From: Metallosphaera yellowstonensis MK1
GTDB lineage: Archaea > Thermoproteota > Thermoprotei_A > Sulfolobales > Sulfolobaceae
Direction of reading: 5' to 3'
Length of the DNA: 64,000 nucleotides
Assembly (NCBI RefSeq): GCF_000243315.1
Contig: NZ_JH597770.1
Coordinates: forward strand, 663,348 to 727,347
Part shown: positions 45,822 through 56,530 of the stretch, piece by piece
Layout of the letters: the number at the start of each line of letters is the position of its first letter
How positions within the stretch are numbered: position 1 is the first letter of the stretch
The notes under the pieces: generated by a model
What the model was told of the DNA's origin: nothing
Database searches by the model: none
The model's input: the letters and a program-made list of their open reading frames with translations, nothing else
Translations under genes and position numbers: made by a program

Positions 45822-46587
45822 GGTTGATCGGCCTCACTACCGTGATCTTACCGAACTTGGTCCAGGAGTCTAGGATCGGGCCCTCCTCACCGCACTTCAC
45901 TACAGCGAAATACGAGGGTCCGTTCCCTGAGATCCCTGAAGCTAGAGCTCCCCTCCTGAGGGCATCATCCACCGGTTCCTTGGAATACCCTAATATTTCC
46001 GCCACCGCGATACCGTTGAGCCTCATGGCCTCCCATAGCCTCCCCTGGATGGCCAGCTCAAATATACTCCTGAACAGGAGGGGGAAACCCCTGAGTCTAT
46101 TGGGGTCAACCCCGCCTCTCCCTCCCCTAGCCAGCAATATCACCTTAACGTCCTCTGGAGCCCTATCCCTCCTTATGACCTTAAACTCCTTATTATGAGT
46201 GAAGGAGATACCCCCGAAGTAAGCGGCCACTGCGTCGTCTAAGGCACCGGTATAGGAAACCCCTGCCTTAAGGGAGAGTATGGCTGAGAGCTTAGGAACG
46301 TCAACTTGTACTCCGTACGTCCTAGATATCTCCCCTATCAACGCAGTGGACACTGCACTACTGCTCTTCAGTCCGCTACCTGAGGGTATTTCGGACCTGA
46401 CCTCTACCTCTAGGTCTGGAACCCCGTACCTCCTGTGGAAGAACTCGAGGATCTCTTTAATTAGGGGATCCTCGATGTTGGGTCTACCTTCCCTCACGGT
46501 GACCTCGACCTTCAGGTCCACAGCCATGGACGAGCCGAACCAAGACCCCACAGCATTAACTACTGAGACTCCCCCATAGGCTTGCAT
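45811..46587 (-). CDS. aroK: Archaeal shikimate kinase (GHMP family)
   Basis: Phosphorylates shikimate. Archaea use a GHMP-fold enzyme unrelated to bacterial AroK. 258 residues from ATG 46587 ([20 protein letters not shown]), which lies 10 nt after GGAGGAGGT. An earlier ATG at 46608 is possible. The ATP-binding GHMP motif is [20 protein letters not shown] at ~75-94. [18 protein letters not shown] and [14 protein letters not shown] are the other two motifs. Overlaps aroC by 28 nt and aroA by 11 nt. Confidence 0.93.
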   Translation of the reverse strand: MQAYGGVSVVNAVGSWFGSSMAVDLKVEVTVREGRPNIEDPLIKEILEFFHRRYGVPDLEVEVRSEIPSGSGLKSSSAVSTALIGEISRTYGVQVDVPKLSAILSLKAGVSYTGALDDAVAAYFGGISFTHNKEFKVIRRDRAPEDVKVILLARGGRGGVDPNRLRGFPLLFRSIFELAIQGRLWEAMRLNGIAVAEILGYSKEPVDDALRRGALASGISGNGPSYFAVVKCGEEGPILDSWTKFGKITVVRPINLEG

Positions 46588-47729
46588 TCCTCCATGTACC
46601 TCCTCCATCTCTCCTCGATCAGTTCCGATTCCCTCTGATCCAACTTTACGGGGGGGATCACCCCGGACCTGATGGCGTGATCTGCCACCACAAGGGAGAC
46701 CATAGCTTCAGCCACAGACACTCCCCTTATGGCCACTGCAGGGTCATGTCTGCCAAGCACGGAGATCTGTGCAGGTTCCCCAGTCCTGAGGTCGACGGTA
46801 TCCTGGGGTTTTCTTATGGAGCTGGTGGGTTTGAAGGCGCATCTGACGATTATGTCCTCCCCAGTGGTGAGTCCACCCAATATTCCTCCAGACTTATTCT
46901 CCTTCCACCCGTATCTATCCCCCCTCCTAACTATACTGTCGTTAGCCTCACTACCCTTCATTCTGGCTGCTTGGAAGCCGAGGCCATACTCGAAACCCGT
47001 GACTGCTGGGATCGATAGGAGCGCCTTAGCGAGGTCGGCCTTGATCTTATCGAACGCTGGCTCCCCCAGTCCAGGAGGGGGATTCTTCACAACTACCTCC
47101 GCGATACCTCCGTAACTGTCTCCCTCAACCATGGCCTGTTTAACCAACTCCTGGTACTTGGACTCCACTGAGGGACTGGAGGCCCTGACAGGACTATACT
47201 TGGAGCAGAGTATAGCCCTGAAGTCTGACGTATCAGAGGTAACTGGTCCCAAACTCTTGAGATGTCCAGCCACCCACGTGTCCGTTAGCATTAGCAGCTT
47301 CTTGGCTATGACAGATGCTGCCACCCTCCCCACAGTTTCCCTGGCACTGGACCTTCCCCCTCCCCTATAGTCCCAGTTCTCATAACCGTACCTCATTATG
47401 TAGGGCAGATCAGCGTGACCGGGCCGGGGTTTGAACCTCACCTCCTCATAGAGCGAGGATATAACGTCAACGTTCCGTACCAGGACAGTCAAAGGTGCAC
47501 CAGTAGTCCTTCCCTCGAATACGCCGCTAATTATCTCGGGGGAGTCACTCTCCCTCCTGCCAGAAACGTATAGCCTACCTGGTTTCCTGAAGGAGAGCTC
47601 GAACTCTATGTCCTCCTTACTCAGCCTCAATCCAGCGGGCACTCCATCCACTACTACCCCTACGGCAGGACCGTGACTCTCTCCGAACGTAGTAATGACC
47701 AAGGCTTTACCGAACGAGTTGCCTGGCAT
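46560..47729 (-). CDS. aroC: Chorismate synthase
   Basis: Last common step, FMN-dependent elimination of phosphate from EPSP. 389 residues with [20 protein letters not shown] at the start, [74 protein letters not shown] and [18 protein letters not shown], all family signatures. Overlaps aroE by 23 nt. Confidence 0.97.
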   Translation of the reverse strand: MPGNSFGKALVITTFGESHGPAVGVVVDGVPAGLRLSKEDIEFELSFRKPGRLYVSGRRESDSPEIISGVFEGRTTGAPLTVLVRNVDVISSLYEEVRFKPRPGHADLPYIMRYGYENWDYRGGGRSSARETVGRVAASVIAKKLLMLTDTWVAGHLKSLGPVTSDTSDFRAILCSKYSPVRASSPSVESKYQELVKQAMVEGDSYGGIAEVVVKNPPPGLGEPAFDKIKADLAKALLSIPAVTGFEYGLGFQAARMKGSEANDSIVRRGDRYGWKENKSGGILGGLTTGEDIIVRCAFKPTSSIRKPQDTVDLRTGEPAQISVLGRHDPAVAIRGVSVAEAMVSLVVADHAIRSGVIPPVKLDQRESELIEERWRRYMEECKPMGESQ

Positions 47730-48504
47730 AGAGGTGACTCACCACTTCCTCGTCGTTTAAGGACTTCCCGAACCAGATCCTCTCAGACTCCATGGCCTGT
47801 CTCACCAGGATCTGTAGTCCGTTAACAACTTTCATACCTCTGCTCAAGGCCAACTTCACTACGGGCGTCTCCACGGGTTTATACACGAACTCCACCGCCA
47901 ATTCACCTCTGATACACCTCTCTGGGACGAAGGTGGGATCTGGGGTGGAGTTCACAACCACCCTATGACTTTCGTCGCAACTCTCCGATACCTCAGAGTC
48001 GTACCCAGCCTCCCTAAGTTTTCTCACCAATTCCTCTGACCTCTTCCTTGTCCTATTGATCACAGCCACTTTAAATCCCAACTCCGCGAGGGCGAAGGCT
48101 GCTGCCTTAGCGGCTCCCCCAGCTCCGAACAGGACTGCCCTACCTCCCCCCTCGATCCTCTCCTCCACTAAGGATCTCAGGGCCAGGTAATCTGTGTTGT
48201 AACCGGTTCCCCGATATATCGTGTTCACAGCCCCCACCTTCTTGGCGTCCTTCGAGAGGTCGCTCAGGAAGGGAATTACGTCCTCCTTATAGGGAACCGT
48301 GACGTTGAGTCCCTCGGCGATCTCCGGAAGTGAAGGGAAAATTAACGTGAACTTGCCTCTTGGAATATCAAAGGTCAAATAAACTCCGTTCACTCCCAAT
48401 CTTTGAAAGGAAAAGTTGTGGATCACTGGTGAGAGAGTGTAGCTTATACCCTCGCCCACCACTCCGAACAGTTTGGTGTGAGACCCGACCTCTATGCAAT
48501 CCAC
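47707..48504 (-). CDS. aroE: Shikimate dehydrogenase
   Basis: NADP-dependent reduction of 3-dehydroshikimate. 265 residues from GTG 48504. [20 protein letters not shown] provides the shikimate-binding SxS region, [11 protein letters not shown] the catalytic lysine, NTDYLAL follows, and [20 protein letters not shown] is the nucleotide loop with [10 protein letters not shown] after it. [13 protein letters not shown] closes the domain. One base separates its start from the aroB stop region. Confidence 0.95.
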   Translation of the reverse strand: MDCIEVGSHTKLFGVVGEGISYTLSPVIHNFSFQRLGVNGVYLTFDIPRGKFTLIFPSLPEIAEGLNVTVPYKEDVIPFLSDLSKDAKKVGAVNTIYRGTGYNTDYLALRSLVEERIEGGGRAVLFGAGGAAKAAAFALAELGFKVAVINRTRKRSEELVRKLREAGYDSEVSESCDESHRVVVNSTPDPTFVPERCIRGELAVEFVYKPVETPVVKLALSRGMKVVNGLQILVRQAMESERIWFGKSLNDEEVVSHLYARQLVR

Positions 48505-48505
48505 C

Positions 48506-49549
48506 CTAATTTCCCCCCAGGCATTGCTTCGTGAAACCCCAGAGAGTCTCCAGAGGTACTCTCACGGCCTTCCAGCTCCCGATCCTAGTGGGGAAGGGCA
48601 TGAGTACCGTGTCACCCCTCCTCTTCTTATCCTTACCCAGGGCCTTGAGGGCATCTTCAACTGGAATCTCGCCCAAGGCCTCAATACTGTATGGGAGTCC
48701 GAACAGTTGTAGCAACCAGAGAACATCCTCTACTACTCCCTCCTCCGCATAGCCCATCTCCTCAGCAATCTTAGCCTCACAGACCATCCCCACGGATATG
48801 GCCAGACCGTGAGGTATCGTGAACTTGGAGGCGGCCTCTATGGCGTGACCCACAGTGTGACCGAAATTCAGGACTATCCTTATCCCCTTGGTCTCCCTCT
48901 CGTCCTCTGAGACTACAGAGAGCTTATCCTTAATGGAGGAACCTATGAGTTTCTCCATAACCTCATCATCCTTCTCCAGGACGGACGAGTGATTCAGGGA
49001 GAGGAAGTCGTAAAGTTCCTTGTCCAGCACCACTCCGTACTTTATCACCTCAGCTATCCCCCTCCTCACCTCCTCCTTGGGCAGAGAGTCCAGGAACGAA
49101 GTGTCTACCAAGATCAGGGAAGGCTGATAAAAGGTACCTATCATGTTCTTGGCGTTGCCGAAGTTTACTCCGGTCTTTCCCCCTATCCCTGCGTCTACCA
49201 TGCCCAGCAGGGTGGTAGGGATGTTGACCAGATCTATTCCCCTCATGTATATGGATGCTGCGAACCCTGCCACGTCCAAGACAGTCCCACCCCCCAGGGC
49301 AAGCAGGTGATCTCCCCTGGTGAACCCGGCGTCCATCAACTTCCCCACGATTCTGAGGGCGTTGTTCAGGTCCTTCCCTCTCTCTCCGTCCTTAACCGGC
49401 AGGTCCAGGTCCACGCTCAAGTTCGGCCTCAGGGAGACAGGATGAACTAAGGCCTTCATTCCCTGGAGTTGAGACAGCTCGGAGAGGACTCCCCTTCCGA
49501 CCTTGGCCGACACCTCAGAGCAGCATATCCTCTCCCTTAACTCTATCAT
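48506..49549 (-). CDS. aroB: 3-dehydroquinate synthase
   Basis: Cyclises DAHP to 3-dehydroquinate using NAD and a divalent metal. 347 residues with [59 protein letters not shown] and the metal-binding [20 protein letters not shown]. Starts within the end of the DAHP synthase gene (4-nt overlap). Confidence 0.95.
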   Translation of the reverse strand: MIELRERICCSEVSAKVGRGVLSELSQLQGMKALVHPVSLRPNLSVDLDLPVKDGERGKDLNNALRIVGKLMDAGFTRGDHLLALGGGTVLDVAGFAASIYMRGIDLVNIPTTLLGMVDAGIGGKTGVNFGNAKNMIGTFYQPSLILVDTSFLDSLPKEEVRRGIAEVIKYGVVLDKELYDFLSLNHSSVLEKDDEVMEKLIGSSIKDKLSVVSEDERETKGIRIVLNFGHTVGHAIEAASKFTIPHGLAISVGMVCEAKIAEEMGYAEEGVVEDVLWLLQLFGLPYSIEALGEIPVEDALKALGKDKKRRGDTVLMPFPTRIGSWKAVRVPLETLWGFTKQCLGGN

Positions 49550-50541
49550 GCAGACCTACCCAAGGCGTGAGAGAGGGCCCTTATCCTCTCCATGAGTAGA
49601 TGGAAGGAGTCAGGGGTGAGCTGCTGTTCTGAATCGCTTAGCGCAACTTCAGGTCTAGGATGAACTTCTATCAAAAGCATGTCAGCCCCAGCGGCCACAG
49701 ACGCGAGGGCTAAGGAGTGCACGAGCTCTCTCTTACCGGCCGGATGGCTAGGATCTGCACAGAAGGGAAGATGACTCATCAGTTTACCGGCCACCATCCC
49801 TCCCAGATCCAAGGTAAACCTGGTTGACCTCTCAAACGTCCTTATGCCCCTCTCACAGAGGACAACCGAACCGTTACCTTCCATGAGTATGTACTCCGCG
49901 GACTGGAGCAGTTCCTCTACAGTATTACCCAATCCCCTCTTCAATAACACCGGTTTTCCCAGCTTTCCCACCTCCCTGAGCAAAGTGAAGTTCTGTGAGT
50001 TTCTAGCTCCTATCTGTACCATGTCGGCGTACCTCTTGAATTCCTCTATGTCCTTCGAGTCCAGGATCTCCGACACGACGGGCAACCCAGTCTCCTCGCT
50101 TGCCTTCCTCAATATTTTCAGTCCCTCCTCCCCCAATCCCTGGAAGGAATAGGGACTGGTTCTCGGCTTGAAGGCACCTCCCCTGAGGAGCGAGGCACCT
50201 GCCTTCTTCACTGCCTTGGCTACCGTTAAGGTCTGCTCCTCGTTCTCAACCGCACAGGGCCCTGCTGCCACCACCACCTTGTTTCCACCTATCTCCACGT
50301 CCCTGACCTTCACTATAGTGGGATCCTTCTTCCACTCGTTGCCTGCCAGGACGTAACTCTTCTTAGTCTTCACTACAACCTCTACCGACTCATCCTTCAC
50401 GTTCTCAACTTCCTGATCAGGCCAGGCTACTGCCACTTCCTTTCCGTACAGGTTGAGGAACCTGAAAGATGCTGAAGTGGACTTCAGTTTTTCCCTTAGG
50501 GTAGAGGAATTACTTCCTGTCCTCAAGACGAACAGAATCAT
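49546..50541 (-). CDS. aroG: 3-deoxy-7-phosphoheptulonate (DAHP) synthase
   Basis: First step: condenses PEP with erythrose-4-phosphate, the product of the transketolase two genes upstream. 331 residues from ATG 50541 ([19 protein letters not shown]); an ATG 9 nt earlier is also in frame. The N-terminal ~80 residues form a ferredoxin-like regulatory-type domain as in type I-beta enzymes. The barrel shows [54 protein letters not shown] and [16 protein letters not shown]. Overlaps tyrA by 32 nt. Confidence 0.94.
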   Translation of the reverse strand: MILFVLRTGSNSSTLREKLKSTSASFRFLNLYGKEVAVAWPDQEVENVKDESVEVVVKTKKSYVLAGNEWKKDPTIVKVRDVEIGGNKVVVAAGPCAVENEEQTLTVAKAVKKAGASLLRGGAFKPRTSPYSFQGLGEEGLKILRKASEETGLPVVSEILDSKDIEEFKRYADMVQIGARNSQNFTLLREVGKLGKPVLLKRGLGNTVEELLQSAEYILMEGNGSVVLCERGIRTFERSTRFTLDLGGMVAGKLMSHLPFCADPSHPAGKRELVHSLALASVAAGADMLLIEVHPRPEVALSDSEQQLTPDSFHLLMERIRALSHALGRSA

Positions 50542-51571
50542 TCTTATCACCCTCCAATCTAGAGAATAGGTTATATAACTCTCTCACGCCTATCCTCCTC
50601 GCCTCACCGGCGTAAGGGTTGTAACTTTGAATCTCCATGATCACACCCTCTAAGTCCTTTATTCTCTTGAGTATCTTATGGAGCTCCCTGAAGTTGGTAG
50701 TGTGAAAGCGTGAGTAATCAACGTTCAGCTCCTTCGCGACGGAATCTAGACCGGCGTTCAGTCCCATCAAGAAGAAGTGTGGTAACACCTGTACCAGTGC
50801 CATGGCCTTCTCGTGCTCATCTAAACTGGTCAGCACTGGTACGAGCCCCGATTCCCTCCAGAACGTGACTACTTCCTCCACGTCACCAGAGGTTGACGAA
50901 GGTATTATGGCAATCCTCTCGCCCACAGGATAGAGGTAAGGTCCAAAGAGGGGGTGGATGGAAACGTACCTGAACCCGTGTCTGGCCGAGAGTTCCTCTA
51001 GGCCAGCGAAGAGTGAGGCCTTGGAGGAGAGGATGTCCATCACTACCCTCCCCTTGGCCAGGGGGAGAGTCCTCTCCAGACTGTCCGACTTGACTCCCTC
51101 TGGAGGGAGGGCAAGTATGATGAGTTCACCCCACTGGAACGCCTGAGACATGGGCATGTGAGCTAGGTTGAATTCCTGGGCTAGCGACTTGGCCTTACTG
51201 TCGTTCCTCCCTGTTACCACCACCTCGTGCCGAACCAACCTGAAGAGGGAGGCCAGAGACCTAGCCATTCCTCCATAGCCCACTAGGGTTATCCTCCTCT
51301 TGCTCGAGGGGTTAAGTTCACGCATCTTGGATACCGAGAACAATGTGTTCAACAGGTTATCTGCGAGGACTTCAGGTATACCGTACTTCTTGGCCAGGGA
51401 TCTCCACCTATCCCTAACCTCAGACTCTCTCCTCTCATCGGTGAGAGTGAGTCCGTTCTGCTTCTTTATCTTTCCTATTTCCTCCACCAACTGAAACCTC
51501 CTGAAGAACAGCCTGAACAGCTCCTCGTCTACCTCATCTATCTCTCTCCTCAATCTTTCCAACTCAGCCAT
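50510..51571 (-). CDS. tyrA: Chorismate mutase-prephenate dehydrogenase fusion (TyrA)
   Basis: Two activities of tyrosine synthesis. 353 residues from ATG 51571, which has GGAGAGGT about 7 nt upstream; the in-frame extension to 51616 is not needed. Residues ~1-90 are an AroQ-type chorismate mutase (RLRREIDEVDEELFRLFFRR, EEIGKIKK). Residues ~95-350 form a prephenate dehydrogenase (ITLVGYGGMARSLASLF as dinucleotide loop, HPLFGPYLYPVGERIAI, then MALVQVLPHFFLMG). Placed between transketolase and DAHP synthase. Confidence 0.92.
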   Translation of the reverse strand: MAELERLRREIDEVDEELFRLFFRRFQLVEEIGKIKKQNGLTLTDERRESEVRDRWRSLAKKYGIPEVLADNLLNTLFSVSKMRELNPSSKRRITLVGYGGMARSLASLFRLVRHEVVVTGRNDSKAKSLAQEFNLAHMPMSQAFQWGELIILALPPEGVKSDSLERTLPLAKGRVVMDILSSKASLFAGLEELSARHGFRYVSIHPLFGPYLYPVGERIAIIPSSTSGDVEEVVTFWRESGLVPVLTSLDEHEKAMALVQVLPHFFLMGLNAGLDSVAKELNVDYSRFHTTNFRELHKILKRIKDLEGVIMEIQSYNPYAGEARRIGVRELYNLFSRLEGDKNDSVRLEDRK

Positions 51572-51662
51572 GTCTCTGACCTCTCCAGGGATAGGACTCC
51601 CGCGGGGTGAGTCCACAGTTACTCTAAAACGATAATAAAAGAAGCTTCCTTCTTCAGTACGC

Positions 51663-52601
51663 TCATTTTATCAGCTCTAGGGAAGCGTTCACGATGTTCT
51701 TAGCAGTTATTCCATAATAGTCCAAGAGTTCTCTCTGGCTTCTGGCAGACCTCCCGAAAGTGGTGGCCCCTATGAATCTGATGGGAACTGGATAGGTCTT
51801 CACTACAACTTCCGCTATGGCTGACCCGACTCCTCCATAAACGCTGTGCTCCTCCACAGTAAGCACCCTCCCCGTCTTTCTAGCGAAGTACTCTATGGTG
51901 GAACTATCGATGGGCTTGATGGAAGGAACGTTTATCACTGCGGTGCTTATACCCATCCTTTCCAGCTCCTCTGCGGCCTTGAGGGCATCCCAGAGCACTA
52001 CCCCAGCCCCCATTATGGCGAGATCGTCCCCCTCCTTGATGACGTATGCCTTCCCTATCTCGAACTTGTAATCCAAGGTCGACGTTATGGGTGGAGAGTA
52101 ATCCCTTCCCATCCTATAGTACAGGGGTCCTTTATCGTTCATGACTACCTCCATGCTCCTTTCGACCTCAGCCGCGTCTGCTGGAACGACTACCTTGAAG
52201 TTAGGTATCACCCTCATCAGGGCTATGTCCTCAAGTGCCTGATGACTTGATCCGTCTCCGCTGTCGCTGTATCCGGAGTGCGTGACGAAGACCTTCACGT
52301 TCAAGTTCATCCTCCCTATACTGTTCCTCATCTGTTCCCATGCCCTCATCAGGAACATGGCAAAACCCACCACCACCGGCTTCTTGCCCACGGCCGAGAG
52401 ACCTGCAGCAAAGTTCACCATGTCCTGTTCTGATATCCCTACGTTGAAGTACCTGTCAGGGAACCTCTCCCTGAAATAGGAAGCCCTACTGGAATCCCCC
52501 ACGTCTGCGGTTATCACCATAATGTCCTTGTCCTTCTCCCCCAGCGATACTAGGGTCTTACCGAAGGCCTCACGAATTGAGGAGAAACTGCCTCGCAACA
52601 T
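51663..52601 (-). CDS. tktB: Transketolase, C-terminal subunit
   Basis: Archaeal transketolases are split into two chains. This 312-residue chain has the pyrimidine-binding domain ([40 protein letters not shown], with the catalytic glutamate in SEQD) and the C-terminal domain ([20 protein letters not shown]). It supplies erythrose-4-phosphate for DAHP synthase. Its start lies within the end of tktA (32-nt overlap). A 91-bp gap with T-rich sequence separates it from tyrA, so a minor internal promoter is possible. Confidence 0.94.
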   Translation of the reverse strand: MLRGSFSSIREAFGKTLVSLGEKDKDIMVITADVGDSSRASYFRERFPDRYFNVGISEQDMVNFAAGLSAVGKKPVVVGFAMFLMRAWEQMRNSIGRMNLNVKVFVTHSGYSDSGDGSSHQALEDIALMRVIPNFKVVVPADAAEVERSMEVVMNDKGPLYYRMGRDYSPPITSTLDYKFEIGKAYVIKEGDDLAIMGAGVVLWDALKAAEELERMGISTAVINVPSIKPIDSSTIEYFARKTGRVLTVEEHSVYGGVGSAIAEVVVKTYPVPIRFIGATTFGRSARSQRELLDYYGITAKNIVNASLELIK

Positions 52602-53391
52602 CTGGAACAGTCCTCTGCCTCTTGGTGTCCTCTATGGGAGGGAATCCCTTCCCTCTCTTGGTCTCCGCGAATATGACCGAAGGCTTTCTGGCGTTGACTG
52701 CCTCGCTCACTGTCGAGATTATGCTGGCCACGTCATGGCCATCGCAGTGGAAAACTTTCCAACCCACAGCTCTCCACACCTCCGGCAAGAAGTCCTTGGG
52801 TTTCACCTCTTTGGTACTGGCATCTAACTGGAAGCCGTTCATTTCTATTATCGCCACAAGGTTATCCACGTTCCTGACCACAGCGTGTGTCATGGCTTCC
52901 CATATCTCTCCTTCATCTTGCTCCCCGTCTCCCATGATGACGAAGACTCTTCCTGTTCCCTTGGCCATCTTTATGCCAGTTGCCACCCCGATGCCGAAGC
53001 TTAACCCCTGACCCAGGCTACCAGTCGACATGTCAACTCCAGGTATGAAGGTCTCTGGGTGGCCCTGAAGTACACCTGCTATGTCCTGTATTTTCCACAA
53101 CTCCTCCTCTGGGATCAGACCCTTCTCGTGTAACAGGGCGTAGAGGGCCGGGGCAGCGTGGCCTTTACTTAGTATCAACCAATCTCTATTTAAAGGATCG
53201 CTTGAGTACCTTATTACCTTGAACATCAGGGCAGTAAGTATCTCTATACTACTTAGGGATGAACCAACGTGTATAGACTGATCGTAGAACTGCATCTTAA
53301 TGACGTTCCTTCTCGCCCTATTGGATATCTCCTTAAGCTTGTTTATTTCTTCTAATGATATTGGAATTCCATCACTTCCACCCTTCTCCAT
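52570..53391 (-). CDS. tktA: Transketolase, N-terminal subunit
   Basis: Thiamine-diphosphate-binding chain of the split transketolase. 273 residues with [37 protein letters not shown] and the ThDP motif [20 protein letters not shown] followed by [14 protein letters not shown]. First gene of the ten-gene aromatic run. ATG at 53391. Confidence 0.94.
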   Translation of the reverse strand: MEKGGSDGIPISLEEINKLKEISNRARRNVIKMQFYDQSIHVGSSLSSIEILTALMFKVIRYSSDPLNRDWLILSKGHAAPALYALLHEKGLIPEEELWKIQDIAGVLQGHPETFIPGVDMSTGSLGQGLSFGIGVATGIKMAKGTGRVFVIMGDGEQDEGEIWEAMTHAVVRNVDNLVAIIEMNGFQLDASTKEVKPKDFLPEVWRAVGWKVFHCDGHDVASIISTVSEAVNARKPSVIFAETKRGKGFPPIEDTKRQRTVPDVARQFLLNS

Positions 53392-53497
53392 TGGTGCAAA
53401 ACATTCCCCCTCCTAAATGGAGGAGATCGGTTTTTAAGCTTTGATCATTTACTCCCCTAGCTATTTAATCAACGACCCACAGCTATATTGGGGATCA

Positions 53498-54376
53498 GTG
53501 ACGATCGAAGGGAGGAACCTGGCCTATTACTCCAGGCAACTCCTCACGCTGGGACTGGAAGTTCAGGAGAGGATCTTCTCGCTGAAGGTACTCGTAGCAG
53601 GGTGTGGTGCACTCGGTAGTACCCTGGTGGAGGAGTTGGCGAGACTTGGTGTAGGAGACATAACCGTGGTCGATCCGGACCTGGTGGAGGAGTCCAATCT
53701 TCACCGAACTCACCTCTTCACTGAGAGAGACGTGGGGAGGCCTAAGGCTGAGGTGTGCTCTGAGAGGGCCAGGGAGATAAACCCAGACGTGAGGGTGACA
53801 CCTGTCCTGGACGTCGTAGATAACTCCAACGCAGAGGAGTTGATCAAGGGAAAAGACTTTGTCTTCGATGCCTTAGATAACGTAAACTCCAGGCTCATCC
53901 TAAACGATGCCTGCGTCAAGGAGGGAGTCCCCCTCATCTATGGAGGAGTCTCCGGGGAATACGGGTCTGCCATGATAGTCGTCCCCAAGGCGACCCCTTG
54001 TCTCTCCTGTTTCATGCAACCCTCTGAGGGAGAGGACACCTGTGAGACCGTAGGCACGACACCGCTGACCGTCACCCTAGTGGCTACCGTTCAGGCCCAG
54101 TTGATGCTGGAGGCGTTGAGAGGACAGGTTAGGGAGGGCCTCATCTACCTGGACTCCAGGAGGCTATCCCTAGATAACGTGAAGATCCTCAGGAACCCCT
54201 CCTGTGAGGCCTGCTCCAGGGAGGAATTCATGTATTTGAAGGGACTGAGAATCAGGTGTGGCATAGTTAGGACTGACGAATCACCTCCTCCAGGCTCGCC
54301 CAAACCCTTCGTGAGAAGAGGGAAGGAGGGCCTTCTCATATGCTACGACAAGTGTTTTAAGAAGGTTGGGAGATAG
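53498..54376 (+). CDS. E1-like adenylyltransferase (ThiF/MoeB/UbaA family)
   Basis: Activates a ubiquitin-like sulfur carrier (archaeal SAMP/MoaD/ThiS type) by adenylation. 292 residues from GTG 53498, about 30 bp after a TATTTAAT box, hence probably leaderless; the upstream in-frame ATG at 53441 precedes that box. VLVAGCGALGSTLVEELARL is the nucleotide loop, VVDPDLVEESNLHRTHLF the ATP-site aspartate and arginine, FDALDNVNSRLILND the Mg site. CLSC and CEAC bind zinc, and Cys in EDTCETVGTTPLTVT is the candidate thioester residue. The last ~50 residues are an unusual basic extension. It starts a plus-strand operon with a flippase-like, a Cdc45-like and a Pcc1 gene. Confidence 0.88.
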   Translation: MTIEGRNLAYYSRQLLTLGLEVQERIFSLKVLVAGCGALGSTLVEELARLGVGDITVVDPDLVEESNLHRTHLFTERDVGRPKAEVCSERAREINPDVRVTPVLDVVDNSNAEELIKGKDFVFDALDNVNSRLILNDACVKEGVPLIYGGVSGEYGSAMIVVPKATPCLSCFMQPSEGEDTCETVGTTPLTVTLVATVQAQLMLEALRGQVREGLIYLDSRRLSLDNVKILRNPSCEACSREEFMYLKGLRIRCGIVRTDESPPPGSPKPFVRRGKEGLLICYDKCFKKVGR

Positions 54377-54383
54377 ATGTGAG

Positions 54384-55313
54384 ATGGAGAGAAAGTACCT
54401 GGCGGCGGTCCTGATACCCCCAGCTGTCATAGTCTCATACTCCCTGTACTTTCACATAGATCTCCTGTCAGTTATCACTTCCATCGACCCTCTGCTCCTG
54501 GCCGTGTTCCTGGGAAGCTACTTTGCACAGTTGATCCTCCTCTCGGTTAGGGACTCCAGGATAGCGAAGGTCACCATGGCCAAGGCGTTCAAGGCCAGAC
54601 TCCTGGGGAACGCAGTTGGTCTTATAATACCAGGGTGGGCCGGCCAAGACTTGACGAGGGCAGCTGTGTACTCTAAGGGAGGAGAACACATCGTGGATTC
54701 GTTCGCCTCCTCCCTCATGGAGGCGTTCTATGACGTAACCGTAGGCTCAGCCATGTTCCTGTTGCTGGTCTTCTTGAGGGCTACACCAGTGGACTTGATA
54801 TACATCCTCATCACCTTGGGAAACCTGGTGGGCTGGTCCCTAGGTGCTGGGTACGTAGTCATCACCTCAGGGAGGGTAGTTAAGGCCGAGGAGAAGTTCG
54901 TAAAGATGCTCAAATTACAAGAGTATTATCATCTCCTCCAGAGGGGGAAGGCTAGGGTGAGGGACGTCACTGGAAAGAAGGAGTTCCTATTCAATTCGTT
55001 ACTTACTGCACTGGGCTACGTGGTTCAATCTGTGGCCTTCTATTACGTTGTCCCCTCCCTCCCCTTGGACGTGTTAGTCAACATGACTTACTTCGCAGCC
55101 ACGCTGATCCCTGTTCCAGCAAGCTCTGGGTTTGCAGAACTGGGCCTCTCCATATACTTCACTCCCAAGCTGGTGCTGGAACTCAGGATACTGGAACTCC
55201 TGAACTATTCCCTGGGATTTCTCTTCATAAAGGAAGTAAACCTTAGAGAGCTTAAAAAGCAATTCGACGAAATAAGGGTCAATGGAAAACTTCCTGAGAG
55301 ACCCGGCACCTGA
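54384..55313 (+). CDS. UPF0104/flippase-like integral membrane protein
   Basis: 309 residues from ATG 54384, 8 nt after the E1-like stop. About seven or eight hydrophobic helices. Motifs of the lysylphosphatidylglycerol-synthetase transmembrane / flippase-like family are visible: NAVGLIIPGWAGQDLTRAAV, SSLMEAFYDVTVGSAMFLLL, and TLIPVPASSGFAELGLSIYF (the PsPGGlG-like motif near the end). The substrate is probably a lipid or lipid-linked glycan. The 3' end overlaps the next gene by 32 nt, so coexpression is certain even though the functional link is not. Confidence 0.78.
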   Translation: MERKYLAAVLIPPAVIVSYSLYFHIDLLSVITSIDPLLLAVFLGSYFAQLILLSVRDSRIAKVTMAKAFKARLLGNAVGLIIPGWAGQDLTRAAVYSKGGEHIVDSFASSLMEAFYDVTVGSAMFLLLVFLRATPVDLIYILITLGNLVGWSLGAGYVVITSGRVVKAEEKFVKMLKLQEYYHLLQRGKARVRDVTGKKEFLFNSLLTALGYVVQSVAFYYVVPSLPLDVLVNMTYFAATLIPVPASSGFAELGLSIYFTPKLVLELRILELLNYSLGFLFIKEVNLRELKKQFDEIRVNGKLPERPGT

Positions 55314-56295
55314 GGAAGCGTCGAAGCTCGTCCTCTCGGCTTACGCGGAGAAGACGCTCTGTGTCAAGATCCCCTACGATCCAGATTCAGTGATATTCTC
55401 GGCACTCCTGACCAAGTACTTCAACGGAGAGGTCGCTGTGACCTTCTCATCTGACTGCCAGCTCACTCTGAACAAGGGGGACATAGGTAATTCCGTGGCG
55501 TATAGGGGCGTTGAGGTCTTCGTAGGGAGCTCGGCCTTCTCCTCTCTCCTTCCTCTCACAGTGGAGGACTTGGTTCCCATATTGGCCGGGATCTTCTCGG
55601 ATGTGTTGCTCCGTAGGAGAAAGCTCAGCGACTGGGAACAGAGGATCCTAAACAACGCGGAGAACTTGGGGGTGATCAGGGAGAAGGGTCTGAAGATCCC
55701 TGCCTACAGGGAGGTACCACTCTTCCTCTCCCTCTTCTACTCCCTCGACCCGTTCGTGCCAGACATCTCAGGCAACCCCGTAAACGCTCTCAAGCTGGTC
55801 AAAGAGCTCAACGGAAACGAGTTCACCAAACTCTCAGACCTCGATGAATCTAAGCTCAACACCTTGCTCTTTAGACTGGTCTCTTCCCTAGTCAAGGTGA
55901 ACCCGAAGGCTACCAGAGAGGATGTCATAGATGATAGATACTTTTACAACAACTATGACTCCCTTGAGCTGGGGATGTCAGTCCTCTACGTCATGGACAC
56001 TCAAGGTTCCCCCATACTCTTTGATGCGGTCATGAACACTTCCCTCTTCTGGACCTTCGTGGAGTGGCTCAGGGGACTCCTGAGCAGGGGATTCAACGTT
56101 CAGGTAAGCGAGGAGGGTAACCGTTACGTCGTTGACTCCAATCTCAGCCCGATATTGGCATACATCGTCCTTAGACAGGCGGGCAAAGCAAAGGACAGGA
56201 GGCCGGTGTACTTGAGGAGAGGAGAGAAGTTTGTGTCCTCCAGGTTCTTCCTCAACTCCCCAGAGGAAGGGTTGATCTATGATGATAAGGATTGA
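55282..56295 (+). CDS. Cdc45/RecJ-like GINS-associated protein (RecJdbh type)
   Basis: 337 residues. By synteny (between transketolase and Pcc1) and by the look of the sequence, it corresponds to the Sulfolobus protein first described as homologous to the DNA-binding domain of RecJ and later as the archaeal Cdc45 of the CMG helicase. Seen: IPYDPDSVIFSALLTKYFNG at the N-terminus, as in the DHH fold but without the DHH catalytic histidines; VFVGSSAFSSLL; ILAGIFSDVLLRRRKLSDWE; and the C-terminal DSNLSPILAYIVLRQAG. Nuclease activity is not expected. The identification rests on memory of the family, without an alignment. Confidence 0.62.
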   Translation: MENFLRDPAPEEASKLVLSAYAEKTLCVKIPYDPDSVIFSALLTKYFNGEVAVTFSSDCQLTLNKGDIGNSVAYRGVEVFVGSSAFSSLLPLTVEDLVPILAGIFSDVLLRRRKLSDWEQRILNNAENLGVIREKGLKIPAYREVPLFLSLFYSLDPFVPDISGNPVNALKLVKELNGNEFTKLSDLDESKLNTLLFRLVSSLVKVNPKATREDVIDDRYFYNNYDSLELGMSVLYVMDTQGSPILFDAVMNTSLFWTFVEWLRGLLSRGFNVQVSEEGNRYVVDSNLSPILAYIVLRQAGKAKDRRPVYLRRGEKFVSSRFFLNSPEEGLIYDDKD

Positions 56296-56530
56296 GGTGG
56301 ACACTGAGGACGCGGAGGAGATAGCGAGGGCGTTGTCGGTCGACAACGTAGACTTACCAAAAGGAATGGAGATCAAAGTGGAGTGGAGAGAGGGGAAGGT
56401 GATAGTCGGCATTGAGATGCAGGGGGTTGAATCCATCCTCACCCTCAGGAACACAGCGGACGAGATACTGACCCACATAGACGCCCTGATGAAGGTCTTC
56501 AACAGAGATAGGGAAAGTCTTCGAAGTTGA
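56279..56530 (+). CDS. pcc1: KEOPS complex subunit Pcc1
   Basis: 83 residues. The compact IRIEVDTEDAEEIARALSVD, then VEWREGKVIVGIEMQGVES and ILTLRNTADEILTHIDALMK match the Pcc1/CTAG fold that dimerises in KEOPS, the complex making the t6A modification of ANN-decoding tRNAs with Kae1, Bud32 and Cgi121. Overlaps the Cdc45-like gene by 17 nt and ends the operon. ATG 56279 or 56282 both possible. Confidence 0.82.
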   Translation: MMIRIEVDTEDAEEIARALSVDNVDLPKGMEIKVEWREGKVIVGIEMQGVESILTLRNTADEILTHIDALMKVFNRDRESLRS

